This document shows, in pieces, positions 10,464-19,044 of a DNA stretch of 33,094 nucleotides. The DNA comes from DATAXV01 sp036272915 (GTDB taxonomy: Bacteria > Chloroflexota > Dormibacteria > Dormibacterales > Dormibacteraceae), in contig DATAXV010000163.1 of assembly GCA_036272915.1 (NCBI GenBank), positions 1 through 33,094 on the forward strand. The letters run 5' to 3'. The notes under the pieces were generated by a model. That model had not been told where the DNA came from. It did no database searches and saw only the letters and a list, made by a program, of their open reading frames with translations. Every line of letters starts with the position of its first letter. Position 1 is the first letter of the stretch. Made by a program: the position numbers and the translations under genes.

Positions 10464-10477
10464 TGTATATTCATTCA
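10464..10477 (+). promoter_or_regulatory. Candidate ARG box overlapping the argC -10 element
   Basis: TGTAT-ATTC-ATTCA (10464-10477) matches the 14 bp core of the ArgR operator (TGNAT-WWWW-ATTCA) except for one C in the AT-rich centre. It contains TATATT (10466-10471), the best -10 hexamer, which ends 9 bp before ATG 10481. ArgR bound here would block RNA polymerase. The region stands out as AT-rich in a GC-rich setting. ArgR is encoded five genes downstream. Confidence 0.55.
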
Positions 10478-10480
10478 TCG

Positions 10481-11497
10481 ATGGTCCGACTGAAGGCGGC
10501 GGTCGCGGGAGCCAACGGCTACGCGGGCATGACCCTGGTCAATCTCCTCGCCAGACATCCTGGCGTGGTCCTGACCCAGCTCACCTCGCGCAGCTACGCG
10601 GGCCAGCCCTACGCCGCCGTCTTCCCCCTCCTCGACGCGGAGGGCACGTTCCTGGCCGAGCCGGATCCGGGCGAGGTCGACGTCGTCTTCAGCTGCCTTC
10701 CCCACAACGTCGGCGCCGCGCGGACCGGCGCCTGGCTCGAGGCGGGGATCAGGGTCATCGACCTGAGCGCCGACTTCCGCCTCCACGACGCCGCCGCCTA
10801 CCCGCGCTGGTACCGCCAGGAGCACCCGGCCCCGGCCCTGCTCGGCGAGGCCGTGTACGGGTTGACCGAGCTCCACGCCGCGGAGATGCTGGGGGCCCGC
10901 CTGATCGCGGTCCCGGGCTGCTACTCCAGCACCAGCATCCTGGCCATGGCCCCGGCGGTCGCCGCCGGCCTCGTCGCCTCCGACGTCGTCATCGACGCCA
11001 AGTCCGGGGTCTCCGGGGCCGGCCGCAGCGTCGGCCTGAGCACCCACTTCTCGGAGGTCTCGGAGTCGGTCCACGCCTACGCCGTCGCCGGCCACCGGCA
11101 CCTGCCGGAGCTGGAGCAGGAGCTGGCCGGGCTGGCACCGGGGGGCAGGCGGCCGCGTCTGACCTTCGTGCCCCACCTGATCCCGATGATCCGGGGCATC
11201 GAGGTCAGCTGCTATTTCGACGCCACCGTCCCCGTCTCCCAGGTCCGGGAGGCCTACCGTGGCTTCTATCTCGGCCAGCCCTTCACCCGGGTGGTGGACT
11301 TCGTCCCCCAGACCAAGCTGGTCAGCCACAGCAACCACTGCCTGATCTCGGTCAGCGCGCAGGGCGAGAAGATCGTCGTCTCGGCGGTCCTCGACAACCT
11401 GGTCAAGGGCGCGGCGGGGCAGGCGGTGGAGTGCTTCAACCTCGCCTTCGGCCACGACCGGTGCGAGGGCCTGGAGATCCCATTGCAATGGCCGTGA
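10481..11497 (+). CDS. argC: N-acetyl-gamma-glutamyl-phosphate reductase
   Basis: 338 residues, the normal length for ArgC. It reduces N-acetylglutamyl phosphate with NADPH to the semialdehyde, the third step of arginine synthesis. The N-terminal NAD(P)-binding motif AGANGYAGMTL is at about residues 8-18. The active-site Cys lies in VPGCYSSTS (about 145-153), and a conserved His lies in the HRHLPE segment (about 205-210). I chose ATG 10481 over the TTG at 10463 because the candidate ARG box and -10 element cover 10464-10477 and no Shine-Dalgarno is near either codon, which points to a leaderless mRNA. It is the first gene of argCJBDRG and overlaps argJ by 10 bp. Confidence 0.95.
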   Translation: MVRLKAAVAGANGYAGMTLVNLLARHPGVVLTQLTSRSYAGQPYAAVFPLLDAEGTFLAEPDPGEVDVVFSCLPHNVGAARTGAWLEAGIRVIDLSADFRLHDAAAYPRWYRQEHPAPALLGEAVYGLTELHAAEMLGARLIAVPGCYSSTSILAMAPAVAAGLVASDVVIDAKSGVSGAGRSVGLSTHFSEVSESVHAYAVAGHRHLPELEQELAGLAPGGRRPRLTFVPHLIPMIRGIEVSCYFDATVPVSQVREAYRGFYLGQPFTRVVDFVPQTKLVSHSNHCLISVSAQGEKIVVSAVLDNLVKGAAGQAVECFNLAFGHDRCEGLEIPLQWP

Positions 11498-12738
11498 GCG
11501 TGGAATTCAGAGCCGTCGAGGGCGGCATCACCGCCCCCAGGGGCTGGCGGGCGGGAACCGCCGCCTGTGGCATCAAGGCCTTCACCGCCGGGGCGTCGGC
11601 GCTGCCCACCGGGGCGCGCGACGACCTGACCGTCGTCGTCAGCGACCGGGTCTGCGACGCCGGCGGTGTCTTCACCACCAACAAGGTCAAGAGCGCATCG
11701 GTCGTCATCGACCAGCTGCACCTGCGCCGCAACCACGTCCGGGCCCTGGTCGCGTCCTCCGGCAACGCCAACGCCTGCACCGGCGCCCAGGGCTTTCGCG
11801 ACGCCCTGCAGATGGCCAAGCTCACCTCCGACCGCGTCGACGTCGACCCCGACCAGGTGCTGGTGGGGACGACCGGCGTGATCGGCCGCTTCCTGCCCAT
11901 GGACGCGGTCAGGAAGGGCATCGAGCTCGCCTGCGCCGGCCTCAGCGAGGACGCGGGCGAGGCTCCCGCGATCGCCATCATGACCACCGACACCGTGCCC
12001 AAGACGGCTGCCGTCGAGCTCGAGCTCGACGGCGTCACGATCCGGGTGGGAGGGATGTGCAAGGGGTCGGGGATGATCCATCCGAACATGGCGACCCTGC
12101 TCTCCTACATCACCACCGACGCCGCCGTGGAGCCGGGGCTGATGGCCTCCATCGTCCGGCGCTGCGCCGACCACAGCTTCAATCAGGTGACGGTCGACGG
12201 CGACAGCTCGACCAACGACACCTACCTGATCCTGGCCAACGGCGCCGCCGGCAACGCGCCGGTCGGCGAGGGCACGGCGCAGGCGGACCTCCTGGAGCAG
12301 GCCATCGTCCACGTCTCCCGCGACCTGGCCCGGGCCATCGCCCGGGACGGGGAGGGCGCGACCAAGCTGATCACCGTCCGCGTCAGCGGTGCCGCCGACG
12401 AGGCCCAGGCCCGGCTGGCGGCGCGCTCCGTCGCCTCCTCCAACCTGGTCAAGTCCGCGATCCACGGCGGCGACCCGAACTGGGGCCGCATCGTCTGCGC
12501 GCTCGGCTACAGCGGCGCCGAGCTGGCCATCGACCAGCTCATCCTCCGGGTCGCCGGGCTGACCGTCTTCAGCGCCGGCGCCGGCCGCGAGGTCGACCTC
12601 GAGGCCGTGCGCGCGGGCTTCGAGCAGCCGGAGATCGAGATCGAGGCCGAGCTCGGCCTCGGCGACGGCGCCGGCGAGGCCTGGGGCTGCGACCTGTCCG
12701 CCGAGTACGTGCGGATCAACGCCGACTACACAACTTAG
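11488..12738 (+). CDS. argJ: Bifunctional glutamate N-acetyltransferase / ornithine acetyltransferase
   Basis: 416 residues. ArgJ moves the acetyl group from N-acetylornithine to glutamate, recycling acetate within the pathway, and in bifunctional members also acetylates glutamate from acetyl-CoA. The self-cleavage site that makes the alpha and beta chains is visible as KGSGMIHPNMATLLSYI, with the nucleophilic Thr of the ATLL motif near residue 200. The C-terminal GDPNWGRI motif is also typical. ATG 11488 lies inside the end of argC (10 bp overlap), giving the expected N-terminus with GGITAPRGW; upstream in-frame codons belong to the argC coding region. With ArgJ present no ArgE is needed. 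Which of the two acetyl donors it can use cannot be decided from sequence. Confidence 0.95.
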   Translation: MAVSVEFRAVEGGITAPRGWRAGTAACGIKAFTAGASALPTGARDDLTVVVSDRVCDAGGVFTTNKVKSASVVIDQLHLRRNHVRALVASSGNANACTGAQGFRDALQMAKLTSDRVDVDPDQVLVGTTGVIGRFLPMDAVRKGIELACAGLSEDAGEAPAIAIMTTDTVPKTAAVELELDGVTIRVGGMCKGSGMIHPNMATLLSYITTDAAVEPGLMASIVRRCADHSFNQVTVDGDSSTNDTYLILANGAAGNAPVGEGTAQADLLEQAIVHVSRDLARAIARDGEGATKLITVRVSGAADEAQARLAARSVASSNLVKSAIHGGDPNWGRIVCALGYSGAELAIDQLILRVAGLTVFSAGAGREVDLEAVRAGFEQPEIEIEAELGLGDGAGEAWGCDLSAEYVRINADYTT

Positions 12739-12748
12739 GAATGATGCC

Positions 12749-13603
12749 GTGACCATCGAGCCCAACGAACGCGCCCGCGTCCTGGTCGAGGCGCTTCCCT
12801 ACATCAAGCGCTTCCACGGCCAGGTCATCGTGATCAAGGTCGGGGGCAACGCCATCGAGCAGCGCAAGGACGAGACCCTGCTCGACCTGGTCCTGCTCCG
12901 CTACGTCGGCATGCTGCCCATCCTCGTCCATGGCGGCGGCTCCGAGATCACCGCCATGAGCAAGCGGCTGGGGCTGGAGGCGCGCTTCGAGAACGGCCTC
13001 CGCGTCACCGACGAGGCCACCATCGACGTGGTCAAGATGGTGCTCACCGGCAAGGTCACGCCCGACCTCGTCGCCACGCTCAACAATCTCGGCGGCCAGG
13101 CGGTGGGCATGAGCGGCGAGGACGGCCCCAGCATCATCGCCGAGCAGCTCGACCCCGCCCTCGGCTACGTCGGCAAGGTCACCCAGATCAACCCCGAGCC
13201 GATCACGGCCCTGCTCGGACGCGGCTACATCCCGGTCGTCGCCTCGATCGGCCTCGGCTACGACGGGCACGCCTACAACATCAACGCCGACACCGTGGCG
13301 GCGGAGCTGGCCCTGGCCCTGAACGCGGCCAAGATGCTGCTCCTCACCGACGTGCAGGGCGTGCTCGACGCGAAGGGTCGGGTGGTGAGCCGGATGACAC
13401 GGGGCGAGGCCGAGGCGATGATCGCCAGGGGCGAGGTCACGGGGGGCATGATCCCCAAGCTCGGCGCCTGCCTGCGAGCGCTCGACCAGGTGCCGCAGTC
13501 GCACATCATCGACGGCCGCCAGCCCCACTCGCTGCTGCTCGAGCTGTTCACCGAGTCGGGCATCGGAACCATGGTCACGAAGGAAGGGGGAACGACACCG
13601 TGA
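12749..13603 (+). CDS. argB: Acetylglutamate kinase
   Basis: 284 residues of the amino acid kinase fold; phosphorylates N-acetylglutamate with ATP, usually the controlled step. The glycine-rich motif IKVGGNAIE is near residues 29-37 and HGGGSEI near 64-70. An N-terminal helix (VLVEALPYIKRFHGQ) precedes the first strand, and such an extension is characteristic of hexameric, arginine-inhibited kinases, so feedback inhibition is likely. GTG 12749 follows TTAGGA with 8 bp spacing; the ATG codons at 12741 and 12744 are in another frame. It lies 10 bp after argJ and overlaps argD by 4 bp. Confidence 0.95.
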   Translation: MTIEPNERARVLVEALPYIKRFHGQVIVIKVGGNAIEQRKDETLLDLVLLRYVGMLPILVHGGGSEITAMSKRLGLEARFENGLRVTDEATIDVVKMVLTGKVTPDLVATLNNLGGQAVGMSGEDGPSIIAEQLDPALGYVGKVTQINPEPITALLGRGYIPVVASIGLGYDGHAYNINADTVAAELALALNAAKMLLLTDVQGVLDAKGRVVSRMTRGEAEAMIARGEVTGGMIPKLGACLRALDQVPQSHIIDGRQPHSLLLELFTESGIGTMVTKEGGTTP

Positions 13604-14766
13604 GCGAGTGGCTGACGACCGACGAGAAGACATACCTGATGGGCCTCTTCAACCGCCGCGTGGTGCTTGTCGAGGGTGAGGGCTGCATCGTCCGCGACGA
13701 TCAGGGCAAGGAGTACCTGGACCTGGTCGCCGGCATCGCCGTCAACATCCTCGGCCACGGCCACCCAGAGCTGCTCAAGGCCATCGAGGACCAGTCGAAG
13801 CGGCTCATCCACACCTCCAACCTCTACTACTCGGAGCCCCAGGTGAGGCTGGCCAAGAGGCTGGTCGAGCTCTCCTTCCCCTCGCGCGTCTTCTTCACCA
13901 ATTCCGGCGCCGAGGCCAACGAGACGGCGATCAAGATCGCCCGCAAGTGGGGCAAGGTGAAGCGCGACGGGGCCTTCGGCATCATCACCGCCGATCACTC
14001 CTTCCACGGCCGCACCCTGGCCACGCTCACCGCCACCGGCCAGCCCAAGTACCAGAAGCCGTTCACGCCGCTGCCGGACGGCTTCACCACCGTCCCCTAC
14101 GGCGACATCGAGGCGCTGAAGCAGGCCACCGACGGCAACACGGTGGCGATCATGCTCGAGCCGGTCATCGGCGAGGGCGGCGTGATCCCGCCCCCCGACG
14201 GCTACCTCGAGGCGGTCAGGGCCTGGTGCGACGAGCGCGACCTCCTGCTGATCCTCGACGAGGTCCAGACCGGCATCTGCCGCACCGGCCGCTGGTTCGC
14301 CCACCAGCACCACGGCATCGTCCCCGACGTCATGACCCTGGCCAAGGCGCTGGGCGGCGGCCTCCCCATCGGCGCCTGCCTGGCCGGACCGAGGGCCGAC
14401 GTGCTCGAGCCCGGCGACCACGGCTCCACCTTCGGCGGCAACCCGCTCGCCTGCGCCGCCGGCCTGGCCGTGCTCGAGGTCGCCGAGCGGGAGGACCTCA
14501 ACGGGCACGCCGCCGAGATGGGGGATTTGCTCCACGCGACCCTGGAGGGCCTGGACGGTGTCAAGGAGGTGCGGGGGAGAGGCCTGCTCCAGGCGGTCGT
14601 CTTCGAGGAGCCCAAGGCCCGCGCTTTCGAGGCCGCGTGCCTGGGCCAGGGCCTGATCGTCAACGCCATCGGCGACGACGTGGTCCGGTTCGCCCCGCCG
14701 CTGATCATCACCGCGGCCGAGATCGACCGGGCCGGCGAGGCCATGCACCGTGCGCAGGCGGGGTGA
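13600..14766 (+). CDS. argD: Acetylornithine aminotransferase
   Basis: 388 residues, class III PLP-dependent aminotransferase. It converts N-acetylglutamate semialdehyde to N-acetylornithine with glutamate as amino donor. The PLP-binding Lys is in MTLAKALGGGLPIGA (about residues 245-259). The cofactor phosphate and ring motifs are visible as FTNSGAEANETAIK (near 101-114) and ILDEVQTGICRTG (about 218-230). The GTG at 13600 forms a GTGA overlap with the argB stop, implying translational coupling. Family members can also act on N-succinyl-diaminopimelate, so a second role in lysine synthesis is possible. Confidence 0.93.
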   Translation: MSEWLTTDEKTYLMGLFNRRVVLVEGEGCIVRDDQGKEYLDLVAGIAVNILGHGHPELLKAIEDQSKRLIHTSNLYYSEPQVRLAKRLVELSFPSRVFFTNSGAEANETAIKIARKWGKVKRDGAFGIITADHSFHGRTLATLTATGQPKYQKPFTPLPDGFTTVPYGDIEALKQATDGNTVAIMLEPVIGEGGVIPPPDGYLEAVRAWCDERDLLLILDEVQTGICRTGRWFAHQHHGIVPDVMTLAKALGGGLPIGACLAGPRADVLEPGDHGSTFGGNPLACAAGLAVLEVAEREDLNGHAAEMGDLLHATLEGLDGVKEVRGRGLLQAVVFEEPKARAFEAACLGQGLIVNAIGDDVVRFAPPLIITAAEIDRAGEAMHRAQAG

Positions 14767-14770
14767 GAGC

Positions 14771-15172
14771 GTGGCCAAGGAGGAGCGCCAGCGGGCGATC
14801 CTCGACCTGGTCCTGCGGCGGCCGGTCCACACCCAGCAGGAGCTGGCCGAGGAGCTGGCGCGCGGCGGCATCACCACCACCCAGGCGACGGTGTCCCGCG
14901 ACGTCCAGGAGCTGGGGCTGGTCCGCACCGGGGAGGGGTACAGAGCCGGGCTGCCCGCCTCGGTGCTCGCCGAGCTCGTCATCTCGGTGACCCAGGTCGA
15001 GTTCCTGATCGTGGTCAGGACGCCTCCCGGCACCGGCAACGTCGTCGCCCGCGCGGTCGACGAATCGGGCCTGGAGGGCATCGCCGGCACGGTTGCCGGA
15101 GACGACACGTTCATCATCGTGCTCGCCGACCGCGAGGCGGCGGAGTCTGTGCGGAGGTTCCTCGGTGCCTGA
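14771..15172 (+). CDS. argR: Arginine repressor
   Basis: 133 residues, slightly short for ArgR. The N-terminal winged helix spans about 1-60, with TTTQATVSRDVQELGLVR as recognition region. The C-terminal domain carries GTVAGDDTFII, the motif that binds arginine and holds the hexamer together. I chose GTG 14771 because GGGGTGAG lies just upstream at good spacing and the product then begins at the first helix; the in-frame GTG 14750 would overlap argD. The gene is embedded in the operon it should control, and the candidate ARG box at 10464-10477 gives it a target. The regulator and its operon would then form a simple feedback loop. Confidence 0.92.
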   Translation: MAKEERQRAILDLVLRRPVHTQQELAEELARGGITTTQATVSRDVQELGLVRTGEGYRAGLPASVLAELVISVTQVEFLIVVRTPPGTGNVVARAVDESGLEGIAGTVAGDDTFIIVLADREAAESVRRFLGA

Positions 15173-16427
15173 TAAGAAGGGAAAGGTCGTCCTCGCCTAC
15201 TCGGGAGGCCTCGACACCTCGGTCTGCATCCGCTGGCTGAAGGAGCAGGGCTGGGACGTCGTCGCGCTGACCATCGACCTCGGCGAGAAGAAGGACCTCG
15301 ACGCCATCCAGCACCGCGCCCTGCGGACCGGCGCCAGCGCCGCCTACGTCGTCGACGGGCGCCGGCAGTTCGTCCAGCGCTTCGTCTGGCCGACCCTCCA
15401 GACGGGGGCCCTCTACGAGAAGGAGTACCCGCTGGCGACGTCGATCGGCCGCCCCCTGATCGCGGCGCTGCTGGTCCAGATCGCGCGCCAGGAGAACGCT
15501 CAGGCGATCGCCCACGGCTGCACCGGCAAGGGTAACGACCAGGTCCGCTTCGACGTGGCCACGGCCGCGCTCGCGCCCGACCTCGAGGTGGTGGCGCCGG
15601 TCCGCGACTGGCGCATGAACCGCGACGACGAGATCGAGTACGCGAAGGCCAACGGGATCGAGGTGCCGGCCAGCGTCGAATCGCCGTACTCGACCGACGA
15701 GAACCTCTGGGGCCGTTCGATCGAGGCGGGCGTCCTCGAGGACCCCTGGGCCGAGCCGCCCGCCGACGTCTACGCCTGGACCCGCGCCCCGGAGGACACC
15801 CCGGCCGAGCCGGTCTACGTCGAGATCGGCTTCCGCGAGGGGATCCCGGTGACGCTGGACGGTCAGGAGCTCGACGGCGTCGAGCTCATCGAGCGCCTCA
15901 ACCAGATCGGCGGCGGCTGCGGCGTGGGCCGGATCGACCACATCGAGAACCGCCTCGTCGGCATCAAGTCGCGGGAGATCTACGAGGCGCCGGCGGCGGT
16001 GCTGCTGCTCCAGGCTCACCAGGCGCTGGAGGACATCACGCTGACCAAGGACGTCGCCCGCTTCAAGGACACGGTCGCCCAGCAGTGGGCGCAGCTGGTC
16101 TACGACGGGCTCTGGTTCGGCCCGCTGCGCGACGCCCTCTACGCCTTCGTCAGCCACACCCAGCGCTTCTGCAACGGAGAGGTCCGGATCAAGCTCCATC
16201 GCGGCCACTCCCAGGTGGTGGGCCGGAAGTCCAAGGACCAGCTCTACCGCATGGCCCTCGCCACCTACGGACGGGGCGATGAGTTCGACCAGTCGGCGGC
16301 GGCCGGTTTCATCAAGCTCTGGGGCATGAGCGTGCGCACCGCCGCCGAGGTCCAGGGCCAGCTCTCCAGCGCCGACCTGGACCAGCTGCTGGGCGGCGGC
16401 GTCAAGCGCCTCGGCGCCGGCGATTGA
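15165..16427 (+). CDS. argG: Argininosuccinate synthase
   Basis: 420 residues. It joins citrulline and aspartate using ATP, the penultimate step of arginine synthesis. The N-terminal ATP pyrophosphatase loop AYSGGLDTSV is at about residues 11-20, followed by HGCTGKGNDQVRF near 119-131. GTG 15165 overlaps the argR stop by 8 bp and is preceded by GGAGG at 15153-15157, seven bases upstream, which settles the start. Upstream in-frame codons would lie within argR. Its partner argH is not next to it but 10 kb downstream at 26719, and argF, needed to make its substrate citrulline, is not in the window. Confidence 0.95.
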   Translation: MPDKKGKVVLAYSGGLDTSVCIRWLKEQGWDVVALTIDLGEKKDLDAIQHRALRTGASAAYVVDGRRQFVQRFVWPTLQTGALYEKEYPLATSIGRPLIAALLVQIARQENAQAIAHGCTGKGNDQVRFDVATAALAPDLEVVAPVRDWRMNRDDEIEYAKANGIEVPASVESPYSTDENLWGRSIEAGVLEDPWAEPPADVYAWTRAPEDTPAEPVYVEIGFREGIPVTLDGQELDGVELIERLNQIGGGCGVGRIDHIENRLVGIKSREIYEAPAAVLLLQAHQALEDITLTKDVARFKDTVAQQWAQLVYDGLWFGPLRDALYAFVSHTQRFCNGEVRIKLHRGHSQVVGRKSKDQLYRMALATYGRGDEFDQSAAAGFIKLWGMSVRTAAEVQGQLSSADLDQLLGGGVKRLGAGD

Positions 16428-16502
16428 GACCCCGCCGGTTCGGCTCGGCCGGGCCTGACCGCCAGCCGAGATAGGGGGGGCCTCCGCGGCCCATGTCGAC
16501 CG

Positions 16503-16534
16503 CGTGCTCGAGGAGCGCTGGGCCCTCGAGCACG
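16503..16534. terminator. Hairpin between convergent argG and luciferase-like gene
   Basis: CGTGCTCGAG (16503-16512) and CTCGAGCACG (16525-16534) are perfect 10 bp inverted arms with a 12-base loop. The element is 76 bp after argG and just past the 3' end of the opposite gene, so it could stop transcription from both sides. There is no T-run. Confidence 0.55.
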
Positions 16535-16541
16535 GCGCCGG

Positions 16542-17472
16542 CTACGGGATCCGGGGTATCACCTCGCCGGCCAGCCGCTCGATCTGGCGCCGTTCGTCGC
16601 CCAGGGTCCAGAACTGGACCTGCCGGCATCCTGCCTGGGCGTAGCGGCTGAGCAGGTCCGCGCATTCCTCGGCCGATCCCACGCAGATCCGACCGCGCAG
16701 CTCCGCCGGGTCTCGCCTCACGATCGGGGCGAGGACGTCCGCGATCATCCGGTCCGCCTCAGCGCGGTCGTCGGTGACCCAGGCCCACATGGTCACGAGG
16801 GCGTGGGGAAAGGCGTCCGCTGACCTTCCTCGTCTCTCCAGCTCCTCGCTCAGGGAGCCGAGGGTCGTGGTGAACTCCTCCGGGGTCGTGTTGTAGGCGG
16901 AGGCGAGCCACCCGTCGCCCAGGCGGGCCACGCGGCGCAGGCCGGGAATCGATCCCCAGCTACCGATCCAGATGGGGATTCCGCCGTCCTGTCGAGCGGA
17001 TGGGCTGAGTCCCGCCGGCGGCGGCGAGTGGGAGGGTGAGCCTTCAACCTCGGTCTGCGGCCGCAGCAACGCCCGAAGCCGTCCGACGGCCTCCTCGAAG
17101 CGCGGCCACCTCTCCTCGAACGGCACGCCCGCGGCCTCGTAGTCGAGCCTGGACGAACCCGGGCCGACACCGGCGATCACCCGCCCCTCCGAAAGGATGT
17201 CGAGCGCGACCAGCGCCTTGGCCAGTGGCACCGGGCCGCGCAGGGTCGCGAGCGACAGGGTGGTGGCCAGCCTCATCGGGGCTGACCGCTGGACGACCGA
17301 CGCCAGCGCCGTCGGCCCCGTCCAGCCAGGGCGCAGGGAAGAGGAAGTGATCGTTCGCGGCCACCGACAGGAAGCCGCATTCGCGTGCCGCGTCCACCGT
17401 CTCCGTCAGCCGCCGATGCGAGAAGCCCTCGCCGGCGAGGTCGATCAGCGGCAGGTGAACTCCGAAGTCCAT
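16542..17472 (-). pseudogene. Luciferase-like (LLM class) F420-dependent oxidoreductase, frameshifted
   Basis: Two minus-strand frames together make one protein of about 309 residues. The first runs from ATG 17472 and gives MDFGVHLPLIDLAGEG through HFLFPAPWLDG. The second continues with PTALASVVQRSAPMRLATTL and then VAGVGPGSS-type, FEERW and IWIGSWG motifs typical of the bacterial luciferase-like monooxygenase fold. The join is at the CCCC run 17316-17319: with one base fewer the reading frame is restored across WLDG-PTALA. This is a single-base homopolymer indel, so it may be a sequencing error or a real mutation. F420 rather than FMN use is inferred from resemblance to actinobacterial members. 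It is the last gene of a four-gene minus-strand run, 70 bp after the sulfatase. Confidence 0.75.
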
Positions 17473-17542
17473 GGTGTCTCAGCGCTTCCCCCGCCCATCT
17501 TGCGCCGACATCGATCCGCCGCCCACGTCAGTTTCGTGGCAC

Positions 17543-19009
17543 TCACCGCATGTACCAGCCTCGCCCGGCCGGCTTCGGAACGTACCGCGCTGTCGGCAGG
17601 TCGTCCTGAGATCGCACCGTCCAGCGCAGCAGTTCCTCCGTCAGTTCCTGGCGGACCGTGCGGTGGTCCGGGTCATCGTAGAGGTCAGTGAGCTCGGCTG
17701 GATCACTCTCGACGTCGTAGAGCTCGCCGTGGCCGAGGCTGTCGAAGAGCAGCTTCCAACGGTCCATGCGCACCATCTCCAGGCGGCCACTCTGGGTCAC
17801 GGCGTTGAGCTCGTCCAGGGTCCGGCCGGCGTAGTCGAAATGGAGGGGAGGCCGCTCCTCCTCGCCCCAGGGGAGGCCGCCGATGCCGAGGCTGGCGTGG
17901 ACGCTCCTGAACTCCCCCGCCGGAATGCCGCCACCGATCGCCAGCGGCCAGAGGGAGCGGCCCTGGACGCCGTAGGGGACCTCCGCGCCGACGGCCTCGC
18001 ACAACGTCGGCATGACGTCGACGAGGGAGACGAAATCGCGTCCGTTGCGGCCGGCGACGACACCGGGGCCGGACACGACCATGGGCACGTGCACGAGGCA
18101 TTCGGACAGCCCGACGCCCTTGCGCTGCAGGCCGTAGTCGCCCGCGTAGTCGCCGTGGTCGGAGACGATCAGGGTGTCCTCGTACCGCGCCGTCTGCTCG
18201 AGGAAGGTGACGAAGCGCCGGAGCTGATCGTCGATCAGGCGCAGCATCCCGCAGTAGTTGGCGCGGTACCGGCGCCAGGCCGCGTCGTAGCCCGGCCGCT
18301 TCTCGTCCCAGAGCCGCCGCATCCAGCGCCAGTGCGGTCCCTTGGCCGCCGCCGCCTCGGGCCCGCAGCGCCGCTCGGGCACCTGGTCCTCGGCGAAGAT
18401 CGAGAAGTAGGGCTCGGGGACCTGGTACGGGTTGTGCGGCTCGGGGAAGGAGAGCCAGAGGAAGAAGGGCCGGTCGGGATCGGCGCCCTCCTCCAGGAAG
18501 CCGATCGCGTCGGAGACGATCCGGTGGGGGAACTGGCACTCGAGCGGGAACGGGGCGGGCTTCGAGGCCACCCCGTGGTTCATCTCCTCGAGCCACCGCT
18601 CGAAGGCCGACTGGTCCCGGCTCCGACCGTCGGGCGGTCCCGAGGTGTGCATGTACGAGCGCGAGCGCTCGAAGGCGGCGCTGCCGAGATGACTGTGGTT
18701 CTTCCCGGCGAGCAGGGTCCGGTAGCCCAGCCCGCGGAGCGCGGCGACGAGGTCGGTCGGGGCGCGGGCCTGGTCCACCGCCCAGTTCTCCCGCACGCCG
18801 GTCGCCTGCGGATACCGGCCGGTGAGCAGGCTGACCCGAGCCGGTGAGCAGACGGGCATCGGCGTGTAGGCGCGATCGAAGCGCAGGCCACGGTCGCCCA
18901 GCGCGTCGAGGAACGGCATCGTGTCGAGCGGGAAGCCGGAGCTTCGAAGAAAGTCCCAGCGCTGCTGATCGGTCATGGCGAGGACGACGTTGGGTGTGCC
19001 TCGAGCCAG
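17543..19009 (-). CDS. Sulfatase (formylglycine-dependent, type I)
   Basis: 488 residues with the chosen start. It should hydrolyse a sulfate ester or a related phosphonate; the substrate is unknown. The N-terminal metal-binding segment is PNVVLAMTDQQRWD. The catalytic signature is CSPARVSLLTGR, whose Cys would be converted to formylglycine by a separate maturation enzyme. Further family motifs are LAGKNHSHLG, SDHGDYAGDYGL and a C-terminal ELYDVESDPAELTDLYDDP ending. There is no ATG, GTG or TTG codon in frame between the upstream gene and ATG 18976, which would cut away the first strand. A CTG at 19009 lies 9 bases after a perfect AAGGAG (19019-19024), so CTG is the likely start. No signal peptide is seen, so it is predicted cytoplasmic. 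Confidence 0.85.
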   Translation of the reverse strand: MARGTPNVVLAMTDQQRWDFLRSSGFPLDTMPFLDALGDRGLRFDRAYTPMPVCSPARVSLLTGRYPQATGVRENWAVDQARAPTDLVAALRGLGYRTLLAGKNHSHLGSAAFERSRSYMHTSGPPDGRSRDQSAFERWLEEMNHGVASKPAPFPLECQFPHRIVSDAIGFLEEGADPDRPFFLWLSFPEPHNPYQVPEPYFSIFAEDQVPERRCGPEAAAAKGPHWRWMRRLWDEKRPGYDAAWRRYRANYCGMLRLIDDQLRRFVTFLEQTARYEDTLIVSDHGDYAGDYGLQRKGVGLSECLVHVPMVVSGPGVVAGRNGRDFVSLVDVMPTLCEAVGAEVPYGVQGRSLWPLAIGGGIPAGEFRSVHASLGIGGLPWGEEERPPLHFDYAGRTLDELNAVTQSGRLEMVRMDRWKLLFDSLGHGELYDVESDPAELTDLYDDPDHRTVRQELTEELLRWTVRSQDDLPTARYVPKPAGRGWYMR

Positions 19010-19018
19010 AGTGCCTCT

Positions 19019-19024
19019 CTCCTT
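19019..19024 (-). promoter_or_regulatory. Shine-Dalgarno AAGGAG supporting a CTG start
   Basis: On the minus strand AAGGAG is followed after 9 bases by CTG 19009, in frame with the sulfatase. The next in-frame canonical start (ATG 18976) is 42 bases downstream of this site, too far to use it. Confidence 0.55.
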
Positions 19025-19044
19025 GAACCGCGGCGTCGGGCCGA

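Noticed and set aside
13273..15117. A 614-codon minus-strand frame across argB, argD and argR
   Set aside because: Antisense shadow; the plus strand has complete, family-length arginine genes with coupled starts.
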